Positions 17,014 through 28,724 of a DNA stretch of 64,000 nt are shown here, piece by piece (the stretch's first letter is position 1; every line of letters begins with the position of its first letter). A model generated the notes under the pieces. It was not told where the DNA came from and made no database searches. It saw nothing but the letters and a program-made list of their open reading frames with translations. A program made the position numbers and the translations under genes. Source of the stretch: Escherichia marmotae (GTDB lineage: Bacteria > Pseudomonadota > Gammaproteobacteria > Enterobacterales > Enterobacteriaceae); the NCBI RefSeq assembly GCF_002900365.1, contig NZ_CP025979.1:4278001-4342000 (forward strand), given 5' to 3'.

Positions 17014-17922
17014 ATGAACCAAAAACGACTGACTCACCTGCGGCAACTGGAGGCGGAAAGCATCCACATCATTCGCGAGGTGGCGGCAGAATTCTCAAAT
17101 CCGGTGATGCTCTACTCCATCGGCAAAGATTCCAGCGTCATGCTACATCTGGCGCGCAAGGCGTTTTATCCAGGTTCGCTGCCTTTCCCGTTGCTGCATG
17201 TTGATACCGGCTGGAAATTCCGTGAGATGTATGAATTTCGCGATCGTACGGCAAAAGCCTACGGCTGCGAGCTGTTGGTGCATAAAAATCCAGAAGGTGT
17301 GGCGATGGGGATTAATCCATTCGTTCACGGCAGCGCCAAACACACTGACATCATGAAAACCGAAGGCCTGAAACAGGCGCTGAACAAATATGGTTTTGAT
17401 GCTGCCTTCGGCGGCGCGCGCCGCGATGAAGAGAAATCCCGCGCTAAAGAACGTATCTACTCTTTCCGTGACCGTTTCCATCGCTGGGATCCGAAAAACC
17501 AGCGTCCGGAGCTGTGGCATAACTACAACGGGCAGATTAACAAAGGCGAAAGTATCCGCGTCTTCCCACTCTCTAACTGGACCGAGCAGGATATCTGGCA
17601 ATACATCTGGCTGGAAAATATCGACATTGTTCCGCTGTATCTTGCTGCTGAACGTCCGGTTCTGGAACGCGACGGTATGTTGATGATGATTGATGACAAC
17701 CGTATCGACCTGCAACCCGGCGAAGTGATTAAAAAACGGATGGTGCGTTTCCGTACGCTGGGCTGCTGGCCGCTGACCGGCGCAGTAGAGTCAAATGCGC
17801 AAACACTGCCCGAGATCATCGAAGAGATGCTGGTTTCCACTACCAGCGAACGTCAGGGCCGTGTGATTGACCGCGACCAGTCCGGTTCTATGGAGCTGAA
17901 AAAACGTCAGGGGTATTTTTAA
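17014..17922 (+). CDS. cysD: Sulfate adenylyltransferase subunit 2 CysD
   Basis: A 302-residue catalytic subunit of ATP sulfurylase, which makes adenosine 5'-phosphosulfate from ATP and sulfate. The PP-loop [20 protein letters not shown] (about residues 30-49) binds ATP, and the [20 protein letters not shown] block is diagnostic. It works as a heterodimer with the GTPase CysN. SD AAAGGA precedes ATG 17014. One base separates its stop from the cysN start. Confidence 0.97.
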   Translation: MNQKRLTHLRQLEAESIHIIREVAAEFSNPVMLYSIGKDSSVMLHLARKAFYPGSLPFPLLHVDTGWKFREMYEFRDRTAKAYGCELLVHKNPEGVAMGINPFVHGSAKHTDIMKTEGLKQALNKYGFDAAFGGARRDEEKSRAKERIYSFRDRFHRWDPKNQRPELWHNYNGQINKGESIRVFPLSNWTEQDIWQYIWLENIDIVPLYLAAERPVLERDGMLMMIDDNRIDLQPGEVIKKRMVRFRTLGCWPLTGAVESNAQTLPEIIEEMLVSTTSERQGRVIDRDQSGSMELKKRQGYF

Positions 17923-17923
17923 G

Positions 17924-19351
17924 ATGAACACCGCACTTGCACAACAAATCGCCAATGAAGGCGGCGTCGAAGCCTGGATGATCGCGCAACAACACAAAAG
18001 CCTGCTGCGTTTTCTGACCTGTGGCAGCGTTGATGACGGCAAAAGTACCCTGATAGGTCGCCTGTTGCACGATACCCGCCAGATCTACGAAGATCAGCTC
18101 TCATCGCTGCATAACGACAGTAAACGCCACGGCACCCAGGGTGAAAAACTGGATCTGGCGCTGCTGGTGGATGGCCTGCAGGCTGAGCGTGAACAAGGCA
18201 TCACCATTGACGTGGCTTACCGTTATTTCTCCACCGAAAAACGCAAATTTATTATTGCCGACACCCCAGGGCACGAGCAGTACACCCGCAATATGGCGAC
18301 CGGCGCGTCGACGTGTGATCTGGCGATCTTATTGATCGACGCCCGTAAAGGTGTGCTTGATCAAACCCGTCGTCACAGTTTTATCTCCACGCTTCTGGGG
18401 ATCAAACATCTGGTAGTGGCGATCAACAAGATGGATCTGGTGGATTACAGCGAAGAAACGTTCACCCGCATTCGTGAAGATTATCTGACCTTTGCCGGGC
18501 AACTGCCGGGCAATCTGGATATCCGCTTTGTGCCGCTCTCCGCGCTGGAAGGCGATAATGTTGCTTCGCAAAGTGAAAGTATGCCGTGGTACAGCGGCCC
18601 GACACTGCTGGAAGTGCTGGAAACCGTTGAGATTCAGCGAGTGGTTGATGACCAGCCAATGCGCTTCCCGGTGCAGTACGTTAACCGCCCGAATCTTGAT
18701 TTTCGAGGCTACGCAGGAACGCTGGCCTCTGGCAGCGTGAAAGTCGGGCAACATGTCAAAGTGCTCCCCTCTGGTGTTGAGTCAAATATTGCGCGGATCG
18801 TCACGTTTGATGGCGATCGCGAAGACGCCTTTGCCGGAGAAGCGATCACCCTGGTGCTGACGGATGAGATCGACATCAGTCGTGGCGATTTGCTGCTGGC
18901 AGCAGATGAAGCGTTGTCGACGGTGCAGTGCGCGTCAGTGGATGTGGTATGGATGGCGGAACAACCGCTTTCCCCAGGGCAGAGTTACGACATCAAAATT
19001 GCCGGGAAGAAGACGCGTGCTCGTGTTGATGACATTCATTATCAGATTGATATTAATAACCTTAACCAGCGTGAAGTTGAAAATCTGCCGCTGAACGGCA
19101 TTGGTCTGGTGGATCTCACTTTTGATGAGCCGCTAGTGTTAGATCGTTATCAACAAAATCCGGTAACTGGTGGGCTGATTTTTATCGATCGCCTGAGCAA
19201 CGTGACCGTTGGTGCCGGTATGGTGCATGAGCCGAAAAATGAGGCTGCCGTTGCGCCATCAGAATTTAGCGCATTTGAGCTGGAACTGAATGCGTTGGTA
19301 CGTCGCCACTTCCTACACTGGGGCGCGCGCGATTTGCTGGGAGGTAAATAA
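17924..19351 (+). CDS. cysN: Sulfate adenylyltransferase subunit 1 CysN (GTPase)
   Basis: A 475-residue regulatory GTPase of the elongation-factor type; GTP hydrolysis drives the unfavourable CysD reaction. Motifs are the P-loop GSVDDGKST (about residues 34-42), the switch II region DTPGHEQY (about 113-120) and NKMD (about 168-171). Two beta-barrel domains follow. Stop overlaps the cysC start (TAATG). Confidence 0.97.
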   Translation: MNTALAQQIANEGGVEAWMIAQQHKSLLRFLTCGSVDDGKSTLIGRLLHDTRQIYEDQLSSLHNDSKRHGTQGEKLDLALLVDGLQAEREQGITIDVAYRYFSTEKRKFIIADTPGHEQYTRNMATGASTCDLAILLIDARKGVLDQTRRHSFISTLLGIKHLVVAINKMDLVDYSEETFTRIREDYLTFAGQLPGNLDIRFVPLSALEGDNVASQSESMPWYSGPTLLEVLETVEIQRVVDDQPMRFPVQYVNRPNLDFRGYAGTLASGSVKVGQHVKVLPSGVESNIARIVTFDGDREDAFAGEAITLVLTDEIDISRGDLLLAADEALSTVQCASVDVVWMAEQPLSPGQSYDIKIAGKKTRARVDDIHYQIDINNLNQREVENLPLNGIGLVDLTFDEPLVLDRYQQNPVTGGLIFIDRLSNVTVGAGMVHEPKNEAAVAPSEFSAFELELNALVRRHFLHWGARDLLGGK

Positions 19352-19956
19352 TGGCGCTGCATGACGAAAACGTCGTCTGGCATAGCCATCCGGTGACTCC
19401 ACAACAGCGCGAGCAACACCACGGGCATCGTGGTGTTGTGTTGTGGTTTACCGGCCTCTCTGGTTCAGGGAAATCGACAGTTGCCGGGGCGCTGGAGGAG
19501 GCGCTGCATAAACTTGGCGTCAGCACGTATTTGCTGGATGGCGACAACGTTCGCCACGGTTTATGCAGCGATCTCGGTTTTAGCGATGCCGATCGTAAAG
19601 AAAATATCCGTCGGGTTGGCGAAGTGGCGAATTTAATGGTTGAAGCCGGTCTGGTAGTGCTGACTGCGTTTATCTCACCACATCGCGCTGAACGTCAGAT
19701 GGTTCGCGAACGTGTAGGAGAAGGGCGGTTTATCGAAGTGTTTGTCGATACGCCGTTGGCGATTTGTGAAGCTCGCGATCCAAAAGGTTTATATAAAAAA
19801 GCGCGTGCCGGTGAACTGCGTAACTTTACGGGGATAGATGCCGTTTACGAAGCGCCTGAATCAGCAGAAATTCATCTCAATGGTGAACAATTGGTAACAA
19901 ATTTGGTTCAGCAATTATTAGATCTACTGAGACAGAACGATATTATCAGATCCTGA
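19351..19956 (+). CDS. cysC: Adenylyl-sulfate kinase CysC
   Basis: A 201-residue kinase that phosphorylates APS to PAPS. The P-loop GLSGSGKST is at about residues 35-43. [19 protein letters not shown] (with the serine phosphorylated in the reaction cycle) and [14 protein letters not shown] are the family blocks. Last gene of the cysDNC operon; ygbE follows after 49 bp. Confidence 0.97.
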   Translation: MALHDENVVWHSHPVTPQQREQHHGHRGVVLWFTGLSGSGKSTVAGALEEALHKLGVSTYLLDGDNVRHGLCSDLGFSDADRKENIRRVGEVANLMVEAGLVVLTAFISPHRAERQMVRERVGEGRFIEVFVDTPLAICEARDPKGLYKKARAGELRNFTGIDAVYEAPESAEIHLNGEQLVTNLVQQLLDLLRQNDIIRS

Positions 19957-20005
19957 GACACCGCCGGGTTTACATGCCCGGTTCGTCAAAGTAACAGGAT
20001 CCGAT

Positions 20006-20329
20006 ATGCGTAATAGCCATAACATTACACTAACAAATAGCGAAAGCCTTACCGAAGATGAAGAAACCACATGGTCGCTGTCAGGGGCCGTGGTCGGTTT
20101 TGTCTCCTGGCTGTGCGCGCTGGCGATACCGATGTTGATTTATGGCTCTAACACGCTGTTCTTCTTTATCTATACCTGGCCTTTCTTTCTGGCGCTGATG
20201 CCCGTCGCGGTGGTGGTGGGTATTGCGCTGCATTCATTGATGGACGGAAAGCTACGCTACAGCATTGTTTTCACCCTGGTGACAGTCGGCATTATGTTTG
20301 CCGCACTGTTTATGTGGTTGCTGGGCTAA
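20006..20329 (+). CDS. ygbE: Inner membrane protein YgbE (DUF3561 family)
   Basis: A 107-residue protein with a polar N-terminus of about 27 residues and three hydrophobic segments (about 28-50, 52-75, 85-106). It belongs to a conserved enterobacterial family of unknown function. It lies between cysDNC and ftsB on the same strand and may be read by the cys transcript. SD GTAACAGGAT precedes ATG 20006. Confidence 0.85.
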   Translation: MRNSHNITLTNSESLTEDEETTWSLSGAVVGFVSWLCALAIPMLIYGSNTLFFFIYTWPFFLALMPVAVVVGIALHSLMDGKLRYSIVFTLVTVGIMFAALFMWLLG

Positions 20330-20522
20330 TTTGTTCTTTCCCGTCTGGTCTGTTCATAATTCAAACCGTAACCAATAATGAGATTATGTTCTGCACGCCC
20401 TGGGTATACGTAACAATGGACAAATGTGGTACATTTGCCCGCGTTGTCGCGGTATCCCCAACAGAGGATGTAGAGTCGTCTTCGGATGCATGGGATGATG
20501 ATGCCGTTTTTCAGGGGGCAGG

Positions 20523-20834
20523 ATGGGTAAACTAACGCTGCTGTTGCTGGCTATTCTGGTCTGGCTACAGTATTCGCTGTGGTTCGGTAAGAACGGTATA
20601 CATGACTATACCCGCGTCAATGATGATGTGGCGGCACAGCAAGCTACAAACGCGAAACTTAAAGCGCGAAACGATCAGCTTTTTGCCGAAATTGACGATC
20701 TCAATGGCGGCCAGGAGGCGCTCGAAGAGCGTGCGCGTAATGAACTCAGCATGACCAGGCCGGGCGAAACTTTTTATCGTCTGGTGCCTGACGCGTCGAA
20801 GCGCGCGCAGTCTGCGGGGCAAAACAATCGATAA
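20523..20834 (+). CDS. ftsB: Cell division protein FtsB
   Basis: A 103-residue bitopic protein essential for divisome assembly, where it forms a complex with FtsL and FtsQ. It has a short cytoplasmic N-terminus, one membrane segment (about residues 4-21) and a periplasmic leucine-zipper coiled coil (about 30-65, [17 protein letters not shown]). Length equals the K-12 protein. SD GGGGGCAGG lies just before ATG 20523. It begins the ftsB-ispD-ispF-truD-surE-pcm block. Confidence 0.95.
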
Positions 20835-20852
20835 ATCAGCCCAGGAATTAAC

Positions 20853-21563
20853 ATGGCAACCACTCATTTGGATGTTTGCGCCGTGGTTCCGGCGGCCGGA
20901 TTTGGCCGCCGAATGCAAACGGAATGTCCTAAGCAATATCTCTCAATAGGTAATCAAACCATTCTTGAACACTCGGTGTATGCGCTCCTGGCGCATCCCC
21001 GGGTGACGCGTGTCGTCATTGCAATAAGCCCGGGCGATAGTCGTTTTGCACAACTTTCTCTGGCGAATCATCCGCAAATCACTGTTGTTGATGGTGGTGA
21101 AGAGCGTGCCGATTCTGTGCTGGCAGGACTGAAAGCTGCTGGCGACGCGCAGTGGGTGTTGGTGCATGACGCCGCTCGTCCTTGCCTGCATCAGGATGAT
21201 CTTGCACGGCTGTTAACTCTGAGCGAAACCAGCCGCACGGGGGGGATTCTTGCCGCTCCGGTGCGCGATACCATGAAACGCGCCGAACCTGATAAAAATG
21301 CCATTGCACATACCGTTGATCGCAACGGTTTATGGCACGCGCTGACGCCGCAATTTTTCCCTCGAGAGCTGTTATATGACTGCCTGACGCGTGCTTTAAA
21401 TGAAGGCGCAACCATTACCGATGAAGCCTCGGCGCTGGAATATTGCGGTTTTCATCCGCAGCTTGTCGAAGGCCGTGCGGATAACATTAAAGTCACGCGC
21501 CCGGAAGATTTGGCGCTTGCTGAATTTTACTTCACCCGAACCATCCATCAGGAGAATACATAA
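20853..21563 (+). CDS. ispD: 2-C-methyl-D-erythritol 4-phosphate cytidylyltransferase IspD
   Basis: A 236-residue enzyme adding CMP to methylerythritol phosphate in the non-mevalonate isoprenoid pathway. The nucleotide-binding motif [20 protein letters not shown] (about residues 10-29) and [10 protein letters not shown] (about 101-110) are intact. Its last base overlaps the ispF start. Confidence 0.97.
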
Positions 21564-22042
21564 TGCGAATTGGACACGGTTTTGATGTACACGCCTTTGG
21601 TGGCGAAGGCCCAATTATCATTGGTGGCGTGCGCATTCCTTACGAAAAAGGGCTGTTGGCGCATTCTGATGGCGACGTGGCGCTGCATGCGCTGACCGAT
21701 GCACTACTTGGTGCCGCGGCGCTGGGGGATATCGGCAAGCTGTTTCCGGATACCGATCCGGCATTTAAAGGTGCCGATAGCCGCGAGCTGCTACGCGAAG
21801 CCTGGCGACGCATTCAGGCGAAGGGGTATACCCTCGGCAACGTTGATGTCACTATCATCGCTCAGGCACCGAAGATGTTGCCGCACATTCCACAAATGCG
21901 CGTGTTTATTGCCGAAGATCTCGGCTGCCATATGGATGATGTTAACGTGAAAGCCACCACCACGGAAAAACTTGGATTTACCGGACGTGGGGAAGGGATT
22001 GCCTGTGAAGCAGTGGCGCTACTCATTAAGGCAACAAAATGA
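21563..22042 (+). CDS. ispF: 2-C-methyl-D-erythritol 2,4-cyclodiphosphate synthase IspF
   Basis: A 159-residue trimeric enzyme that cyclises the CDP-methylerythritol phosphate product. Metal ligands Asp8 and His10 are in [12 protein letters not shown], and His42 is in [14 protein letters not shown]. The conserved [20 protein letters not shown] segment lies near the C-terminus. It overlaps truD by four bases. Confidence 0.97.
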
Positions 22043-23068
22043 TTGAGTTTGATAATCTCACTTACCTCCACGGCAAACCGCAAGGCACCGGGCTGCTGAA
22101 AGCCAACCCGGAAGACTTTGTGGTGGTGGAAGATTTAGGCTTTGAGCCTGATGGTGAAGGTGAGCATATTCTGGTGCGGGTGCTTAAAAACGGTTGCAAT
22201 ACCCGGTTTGTGGCGGACGCACTGGCAAAATTCCTGAAAATTCATGCTCGTGAAGTCAGCTTCGCGGGGCAGAAAGACAAACATGCCGTTACGGAACAGT
22301 GGTTATGCGCGCGTGTACCGGGCAAAGAAATGCCTGATCTGAGTGCGTTTCAACTGGAAGGTTGCCAGGTGCTGGAGTATGCGCGGCACAAGCGTAAGCT
22401 GCGTTTAGGGGCGCTGAAAGGTAACGCCTTTACCCTGGTGCTACGCGAAGTGAGCAATCGCGATGACGTTGAACAGCGTCTGATCGATATTTGCGTGAAA
22501 GGTGTACCGAACTACTTTGGTGCGCAACGTTTTGGTATTGGCGGCAGTAACTTGCAGGGAGCGCTGCGCTGGGCGCAAACGAATACTCCGGTGCGCGATC
22601 GCAATAAACGCAGTTTTTGGTTGTCGGCAGCCCGTAGTGCGTTGTTTAATCAGATTGTTGCTGAGCGCCTCAAAAAAGCGGACGTTAATCAAGTTGTTGA
22701 CGGCGATGCGCTACAATTAGCCGGGCGTGGTAGCTGGTTTGTTGCTACTAACGATGAAATGGCGAAATTACAGCGTCGCGTCAACGATAAAGAGCTGATG
22801 ATTACCGCTGCTTTGCCCGGTAGCGGCGAGTGGGGAACCCAGCGTGAGGCGCTGGCATTCGAACAAGCGGCGGTTGCCGACGAAACTGAATTGCAAGCAT
22901 TACTGGTACGCGAAAAAGTAGACGCCGCGCGCAGAGCGATGCTGTTATATCCACAACAATTAAGCTGGAACTGGTGGGATGACGTCACCGTAGAAATCCG
23001 TTTCTGGCTTCCGGCGGGAAGTTTTGCAACCAGCGTTGTCAGGGAACTTATCAACACAACAGGTGATT

Positions 23069-23088
<20 letters not shown>
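22039..23088 (+). CDS. truD: tRNA pseudouridine(13) synthase TruD
   Basis: A 349-residue enzyme that isomerises uridine 13 of tRNA(Glu) to pseudouridine. The catalytic aspartate (about residue 80) lies in [14 protein letters not shown], and [10 protein letters not shown] plus [17 protein letters not shown] are the family blocks. It overlaps ispF (ATGA) and its 3' end overlaps the surE start by 20 bp. Confidence 0.96.
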
Positions 23089-24450
<1,362 letters not shown>

Positions 24451-24588
24451 AGTGCGAGGAAATACCTGGAATTTTCCTGGTTATTTTCAGCAGGTCAGCG
24501 TATCGTGAACATCTTTTCCAGTGTTCAGTAGGGTGCCTTGCACGGTAATTATGTCACTGGTTATTAATCAATTTTTCCTGGGGGATAA

Positions 24589-25728
24589 ATGAGCGCGGGA
24601 AGCCCAAAATTCACCGTTCGCCGTATTGCGGCTTTGTCACTGGTTTCGCTATGGTTGGCTGGCTGTTCTGACACATCGAATCCACCGGCACCAGTCAGTT
24701 CCGTTAACGGCAATGCACCTGCAAATACCAATTCAGGTATGTTGATTACGCCACCGCCGAAAATGGGGACGACGTCTAAAACGCAGCAACCGCAAATTCA
24801 GCCGGTACAGCAGCCACAAATTCAATCTACGCAACAACCACAAATCCAGCCGGTGCAGCCTGTCACTCAGCAACCGGTGCAAATGGAAAATGGGCGTATC
24901 GTCTACAACCGTCAGTACGGGAATATTCCGAAAGGCAGTTATAGCGGTAGTACTTATACCGTGAAAAAAGGCGACACACTTTTCTATATTGCCTGGAGCA
25001 CCGGTAACGATTTCCGCGATCTCGCCCAACGTAATAATATTGAGGCACCATACGCGTTGAACGTAGGTCAGACTTTACAGGTTGGCAATGCTTCTGGCAC
25101 GCCAATCACTGGCGGAAATGCCATTACCCAGGCGGATGCAGCAGAGCAAGGAGTTGTGATCAAGCCTGCACAAAATTCCACCGTTGCTGTTGCGTCGCAA
25201 CCGACAATTACGTATTCTGAATCTTCGGGTGAACAGAGTGCTAACAAAATGTTGCCGAACAACAAGCCAACTGCGACCACGGTCACAGCGCCTGTAACTG
25301 TACCAACAGCAAGCACAACCGAGCCGACTGTCAGCAGTACATCAACCAGTACGCCGATTTCCACCTGGCGCTGGCCAACTGAGGGCAAAGTGATTGAAAC
25401 CTTTGGCGCTTCTGAGGGAGGCAACAAGGGGATTGATATCGCAGGTAGCAAAGGACAGGCAATTATCGCGACCGCAGATGGCCGCGTTGTTTATGCCGGT
25501 AATGCGCTGCGCGGCTACGGTAATCTGATTATCATCAAGCATAATGATGATTACCTGAGTGCCTACGCCCATAACGACACAATGCTGGTCCGGGAACAAC
25601 AAGAAGTGAAGGCGGGGCAAAAAATAGCAACCATGGGTAGCACCGGAACCAGTTCAACACGATTGCATTTTGAAATTCGTTACAAGGGGAAATCCGTAAA
25701 CCCGCTGCGTTATTTACCGCAGCGATAA
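24589..25728 (+). CDS. nlpD: Murein hydrolase activator lipoprotein NlpD
   Basis: A 379-residue outer membrane lipoprotein that activates the amidase AmiC during cell separation. The lipobox LAGC puts the lipidated cysteine at residue 26. A Gln/Pro-rich stretch with imperfect QQPQIQ repeats (about 64-100) leads to a LysM domain ([14 protein letters not shown], about 123-166), a Thr/Ser-rich linker, and a C-terminal LytM/M23 domain ([20 protein letters not shown]-like end). The main rpoS promoter lies within this gene in K-12, so the nlpD coding sequence also serves as rpoS leader. Confidence 0.95.
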   Translation: MSAGSPKFTVRRIAALSLVSLWLAGCSDTSNPPAPVSSVNGNAPANTNSGMLITPPPKMGTTSKTQQPQIQPVQQPQIQSTQQPQIQPVQPVTQQPVQMENGRIVYNRQYGNIPKGSYSGSTYTVKKGDTLFYIAWSTGNDFRDLAQRNNIEAPYALNVGQTLQVGNASGTPITGGNAITQADAAEQGVVIKPAQNSTVAVASQPTITYSESSGEQSANKMLPNNKPTATTVTAPVTVPTASTTEPTVSSTSTSTPISTWRWPTEGKVIETFGASEGGNKGIDIAGSKGQAIIATADGRVVYAGNALRGYGNLIIIKHNDDYLSAYAHNDTMLVREQQEVKAGQKIATMGSTGTSSTRLHFEIRYKGKSVNPLRYLPQR

Positions 25729-25790
25729 TTCGGCGGAACCAGGCTTTTGCTTGAGCGTTCCGTCAAGGGATCACGGGTAGGAGCCACCTT

Positions 25791-26783
25791 ATGAGTCAGA
25801 ATACGCTGAAAGTTCATGATTTAAATGAAGATGCGGAATTTGATGAGAACGGAGTTGAGGTTTTTGACGAAAAGGCCTTAGTTGAAGAGGAACCCAGTGA
25901 TAACGATTTGGCCGAAGAGGAGCTGTTATCGCAGGGGGCCACACAGCGTGTGCTGGACGCGACTCAGCTTTACCTTGGTGAGATTGGTTATTCGCCACTG
26001 TTAACGGCCGAAGAAGAAGTTTATTTTGCGCGTCGCGCACTGCGTGGAGATGTCGCCTCCCGCCGCCGGATGATCGAGAGTAACTTGCGTCTGGTGGTAA
26101 AAATTGCCCGCCGTTATGGCAATCGTGGTCTGGCGTTGCTGGATCTTATCGAAGAGGGTAACCTGGGGCTGATCCGCGCGGTTGAGAAGTTTGACCCGGA
26201 ACGTGGTTTCCGCTTCTCAACATACGCAACATGGTGGATTCGCCAGACGATCGAACGGGCGATTATGAACCAAACCCGTACGATTCGTTTGCCGATCCAC
26301 ATCGTAAAGGAGCTGAACGTTTACCTGCGAACCGCACGTGAGTTGTCCCATAAGCTGGATCACGAACCGAGCGCGGAAGAAATCGCAGAGCAACTGGATA
26401 AGCCAGTTGATGACGTCAGCCGTATGCTTCGTCTTAACGAGCGCATTACCTCGGTAGACACCCCGCTGGGTGGTGATTCCGAAAAAGCGTTGCTGGACAT
26501 CCTGGCCGACGAAAAAGAGAACGGTCCGGAAGACACCACGCAAGATGACGATATGAAGCAGAGCATCGTCAAATGGCTGTTCGAACTGAACGCCAAGCAG
26601 CGTGAAGTGCTGGCACGTCGATTCGGTTTGCTGGGGTATGAAGCGGCAACACTGGAAGATGTAGGTCGTGAAATAGGCCTCACTCGAGAACGTGTTCGCC
26701 AGATTCAGGTTGAAGGCCTGCGCCGTCTGCGTGAGATTTTGCAGACTCAGGGGCTGAATATCGAAGCGCTGTTCCGCGAATAA
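25791..26783 (+). CDS. rpoS: RNA polymerase sigma factor RpoS (sigma-38)
   Basis: A 330-residue stationary-phase and general stress sigma factor. Region 1.2/2 ([63 protein letters not shown] in parts), region 3 and region 4 ([19 protein letters not shown]) are complete. Codon 33 is GAG (Glu), the form usual in natural isolates, whereas K-12 lines carry Gln or an amber codon. SD TAGGAG precedes the ATG. The gene is intact, so the intron just behind its terminator should not disturb the protein. Confidence 0.97.
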   Translation: MSQNTLKVHDLNEDAEFDENGVEVFDEKALVEEEPSDNDLAEEELLSQGATQRVLDATQLYLGEIGYSPLLTAEEEVYFARRALRGDVASRRRMIESNLRLVVKIARRYGNRGLALLDLIEEGNLGLIRAVEKFDPERGFRFSTYATWWIRQTIERAIMNQTRTIRLPIHIVKELNVYLRTARELSHKLDHEPSAEEIAEQLDKPVDDVSRMLRLNERITSVDTPLGGDSEKALLDILADEKENGPEDTTQDDDMKQSIVKWLFELNAKQREVLARRFGLLGYEAATLEDVGREIGLTRERVRQIQVEGLRRLREILQTQGLNIEALFRE

Positions 26784-26798
26784 GCAAGCATCTGTCAG

Positions 26799-26834
26799 AA
26801 AGGCCAGTCTCATATGAGGCTGGCCTTTTTCTTT
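26799..26834 (+). terminator. rpoS intrinsic terminator, used as group II intron target
   Basis: AAAGGCCAG-TCTC and GAG-GCTGGCCTTT form a long hairpin followed by TTTTTCTTT. The group II intron begins at the next base (26835), so the T-tract is the intron's 5' exon. Confidence 0.9.
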
Positions 26835-27249
26835 GTGTGCCGGGCATGTTCAGCAGCTCGGGGGTGAAAGTCCCCTGTCCAGCCTGATGGTGGCGAAGGA
26901 CTAGCGAAGCGCAAGGGCGTCGTCGTGAGGCGGGGTCTGAAGGAAGCGTGAAGCAAATCCATGACCTGACGAACAGAAATCCGATACGAGGCCTACCCGG
27001 TTGGCGGAGCAAGCAAAGAATTGCGAAGGCCATAACCATCAAGAACCGGGGTGGTAAATCGGACAGGTGTGTGGTGAAGGCGGCTGAACTTACCCCGGGA
27101 GGCCTGTCCGTCGTTCTGTATCCAGAACTGAGCGTACCGTAAGGGGCGCTGACCGGCGGACAGGAGTCAGCAGAGGGCATAGTAGGGCATGACACCCGAA
27201 GGCCCGAACGGTAATGAGTGACGAGTATCAACGGAGGTTCTGAACGGTC

Positions 27250-28602
27250 ATGCAGCAGAAAACGCATCGCGACCCTGAGGCCGGGGAACGGGGTGAAGCC
27301 CCGAACGCCGCCCTTCCGGGGGCTGAAACCGTGCAGGCACCGACGAACAGAGAAAGTCCGTCGTCAACAGTGTGGCTGATGGAAGCCATTTGTGAACCAG
27401 TCAATCTCAGGCAAGCCCTGAAAAGAGTTAAAGCCAACAAAGGTGCAGCGGGAGTCGATGGTATGCGCGTAAGCGAACTGCCGGACTACCTGAGGCACCA
27501 CTGGCCAGAGCTGAAAGCGCAACTGCTGTCCGGCAGATACCGCCCATCTCCTGTGAGAAGAGTGTCCATACCGAAGCCCGGCGGCGGCGAACGTCTGCTG
27601 GGCATCCCGACGGTGGTGGATCGCTTCATCCAGCAGGCGATGATGCAGGTATTGCAGGCACAGTGGGATAGCTCGTTCAGCGACAACAGCTACGGGTTCC
27701 GTCCCGGTCGTTCGGCCCACCAGGCAGTGATACAAGCCCGGGAACATATCGGGGCCGGGTATCACTGGGTGGTCGACCTCGATCTGGAGAAGTTCTTCGA
27801 CCGGGTAAATCACGATGTGCTGATGAGCCGGATAGAGAAACGAGTATCGGATAAACGGGTGTTGTCACTTATCCGCAGGTTCCTGAATGCAGGGGTGATG
27901 GACGCAGGTCTGGTAAGGCCGGTGACAGAAGGAACGCCGCAGGGCGGCCCACTGTCGCCGCTGCTATCGAACCTGCTGCTTGACGACCTCGACAAGGAAC
28001 TGGAGAAACGTGGTCTGAAGTTCGTGCGGTACGCAGACGACTGTAATGTCTACGTGAAAAGCGAACGGGCAGGCAACCGGATCATGGCGGGGTTGACGCA
28101 CTGGCTGAGCCATAAACTGAAGCTGAAGGTCAACGCGAAGAAGAGTGCTGTAGCACGCCCTGAAACGCGCAAGTTCCTTGGATACAGCTTCATAAGGGGG
28201 CGGAAGGTATGGTGCGTGGTATCGCCGGAGTCGATAAAACGGTTCAAAATGCGGATAAGAGCACTGACCGGACGCAACACAGGGAGAAGCCTTGAACAGC
28301 TAACTCAGCCGCTAAGACGATATCTGACGGGCTGGAAAAGTTACTACGGGCTGAACCAGAGGCCATCGCTGATGCGAGAGCTGAACGGATGGATAAGGCG
28401 CAGGCTGCGAAGCATACTCTGGAAACAGTGGAAAACGGGCCGCAACCGCTTCAGGGAGTTGCGCAGTCGAGGCGTAAGCAAGGACCTTGCGGCGCAAACA
28501 GCAGGAAGCTGCCATAAAGAGTGGCGGATAAGCTGTAGTCCGGCACTGAATATAGCACTCCCCAATAAGCTGTTCTCCAGACTGGGCCTGCCAGAAGTAT
28601 AG
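27250..28602 (+). CDS. ltrA: Group II intron reverse transcriptase/maturase
   Basis: A 450-residue intron-encoded protein. The reverse transcriptase blocks are RRVSIPKPGGGERLLGIPTV (about residues 97-116), YGFRPGRSAHQAV, DLDLEKFFDRVNHD, GTPQGGPLSPLLSNLLLDDLD and the catalytic YADD at about 261-264. The maturase X domain follows (LRRYLTGWKSYYG, WIRRRLRSILWKQWK). There is no DNA endonuclease domain, consistent with class C introns, which integrate at terminator hairpins. SD GGAGG (about 27234-27238) is distant but usable. The gene appears complete and the intron could be active. Confidence 0.9.
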   Translation: MQQKTHRDPEAGERGEAPNAALPGAETVQAPTNRESPSSTVWLMEAICEPVNLRQALKRVKANKGAAGVDGMRVSELPDYLRHHWPELKAQLLSGRYRPSPVRRVSIPKPGGGERLLGIPTVVDRFIQQAMMQVLQAQWDSSFSDNSYGFRPGRSAHQAVIQAREHIGAGYHWVVDLDLEKFFDRVNHDVLMSRIEKRVSDKRVLSLIRRFLNAGVMDAGLVRPVTEGTPQGGPLSPLLSNLLLDDLDKELEKRGLKFVRYADDCNVYVKSERAGNRIMAGLTHWLSHKLKLKVNAKKSAVARPETRKFLGYSFIRGRKVWCVVSPESIKRFKMRIRALTGRNTGRSLEQLTQPLRRYLTGWKSYYGLNQRPSLMRELNGWIRRRLRSILWKQWKTGRNRFRELRSRGVSKDLAAQTAGSCHKEWRISCSPALNIALPNKLFSRLGLPEV

Positions 28603-28626
28603 GCAGGCGACGATCAACATAACCGA

Positions 28627-28698
28627 ACCGCCGTATACGGCCCCGTACGTACGGTGGTGTGGGAGGAAGCTGATCGTGAGATCAGCTCCTATCCCGAT
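28627..28698 (+). other. Intron domains V and VI
   Basis: Domain V (28627-28658): ACCGCCGTA pairs with TACGGTGGT, an inner TACG/CGTA stem has loop GCCC, and CG bulges; total 32 nt. Domain VI (about 28661-28695): GGGA/TCCC and AGCTGATC/GATCAGCT stems, with an unpaired A at 28691 as the probable branch point, seven bases before the 3' end. Confidence 0.82.
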
Positions 28699-28724
28699 TG
28701 TTTGGGGAGTTGGTGTATTTTGTC

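Larger units (their letters stand above)
26835..28698 (+). mobile_element. Class C group II intron (retroelement)
   Basis: The 1,864-nt element starts with GTGTG, the group II 5' splice consensus, and ends in GAT (AY rule). A 415-nt structured 5' region precedes the maturase ORF (27250-28602), and domains V and VI follow it. Domain V is 32 nt with a CGC triad, and the target is an intrinsic terminator; both are traits of bacterial class C introns. The terminator T-tract acts as 5' exon and T at 28699 begins the 3' exon. The orientation is the same as rpoS. Confidence 0.88.
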
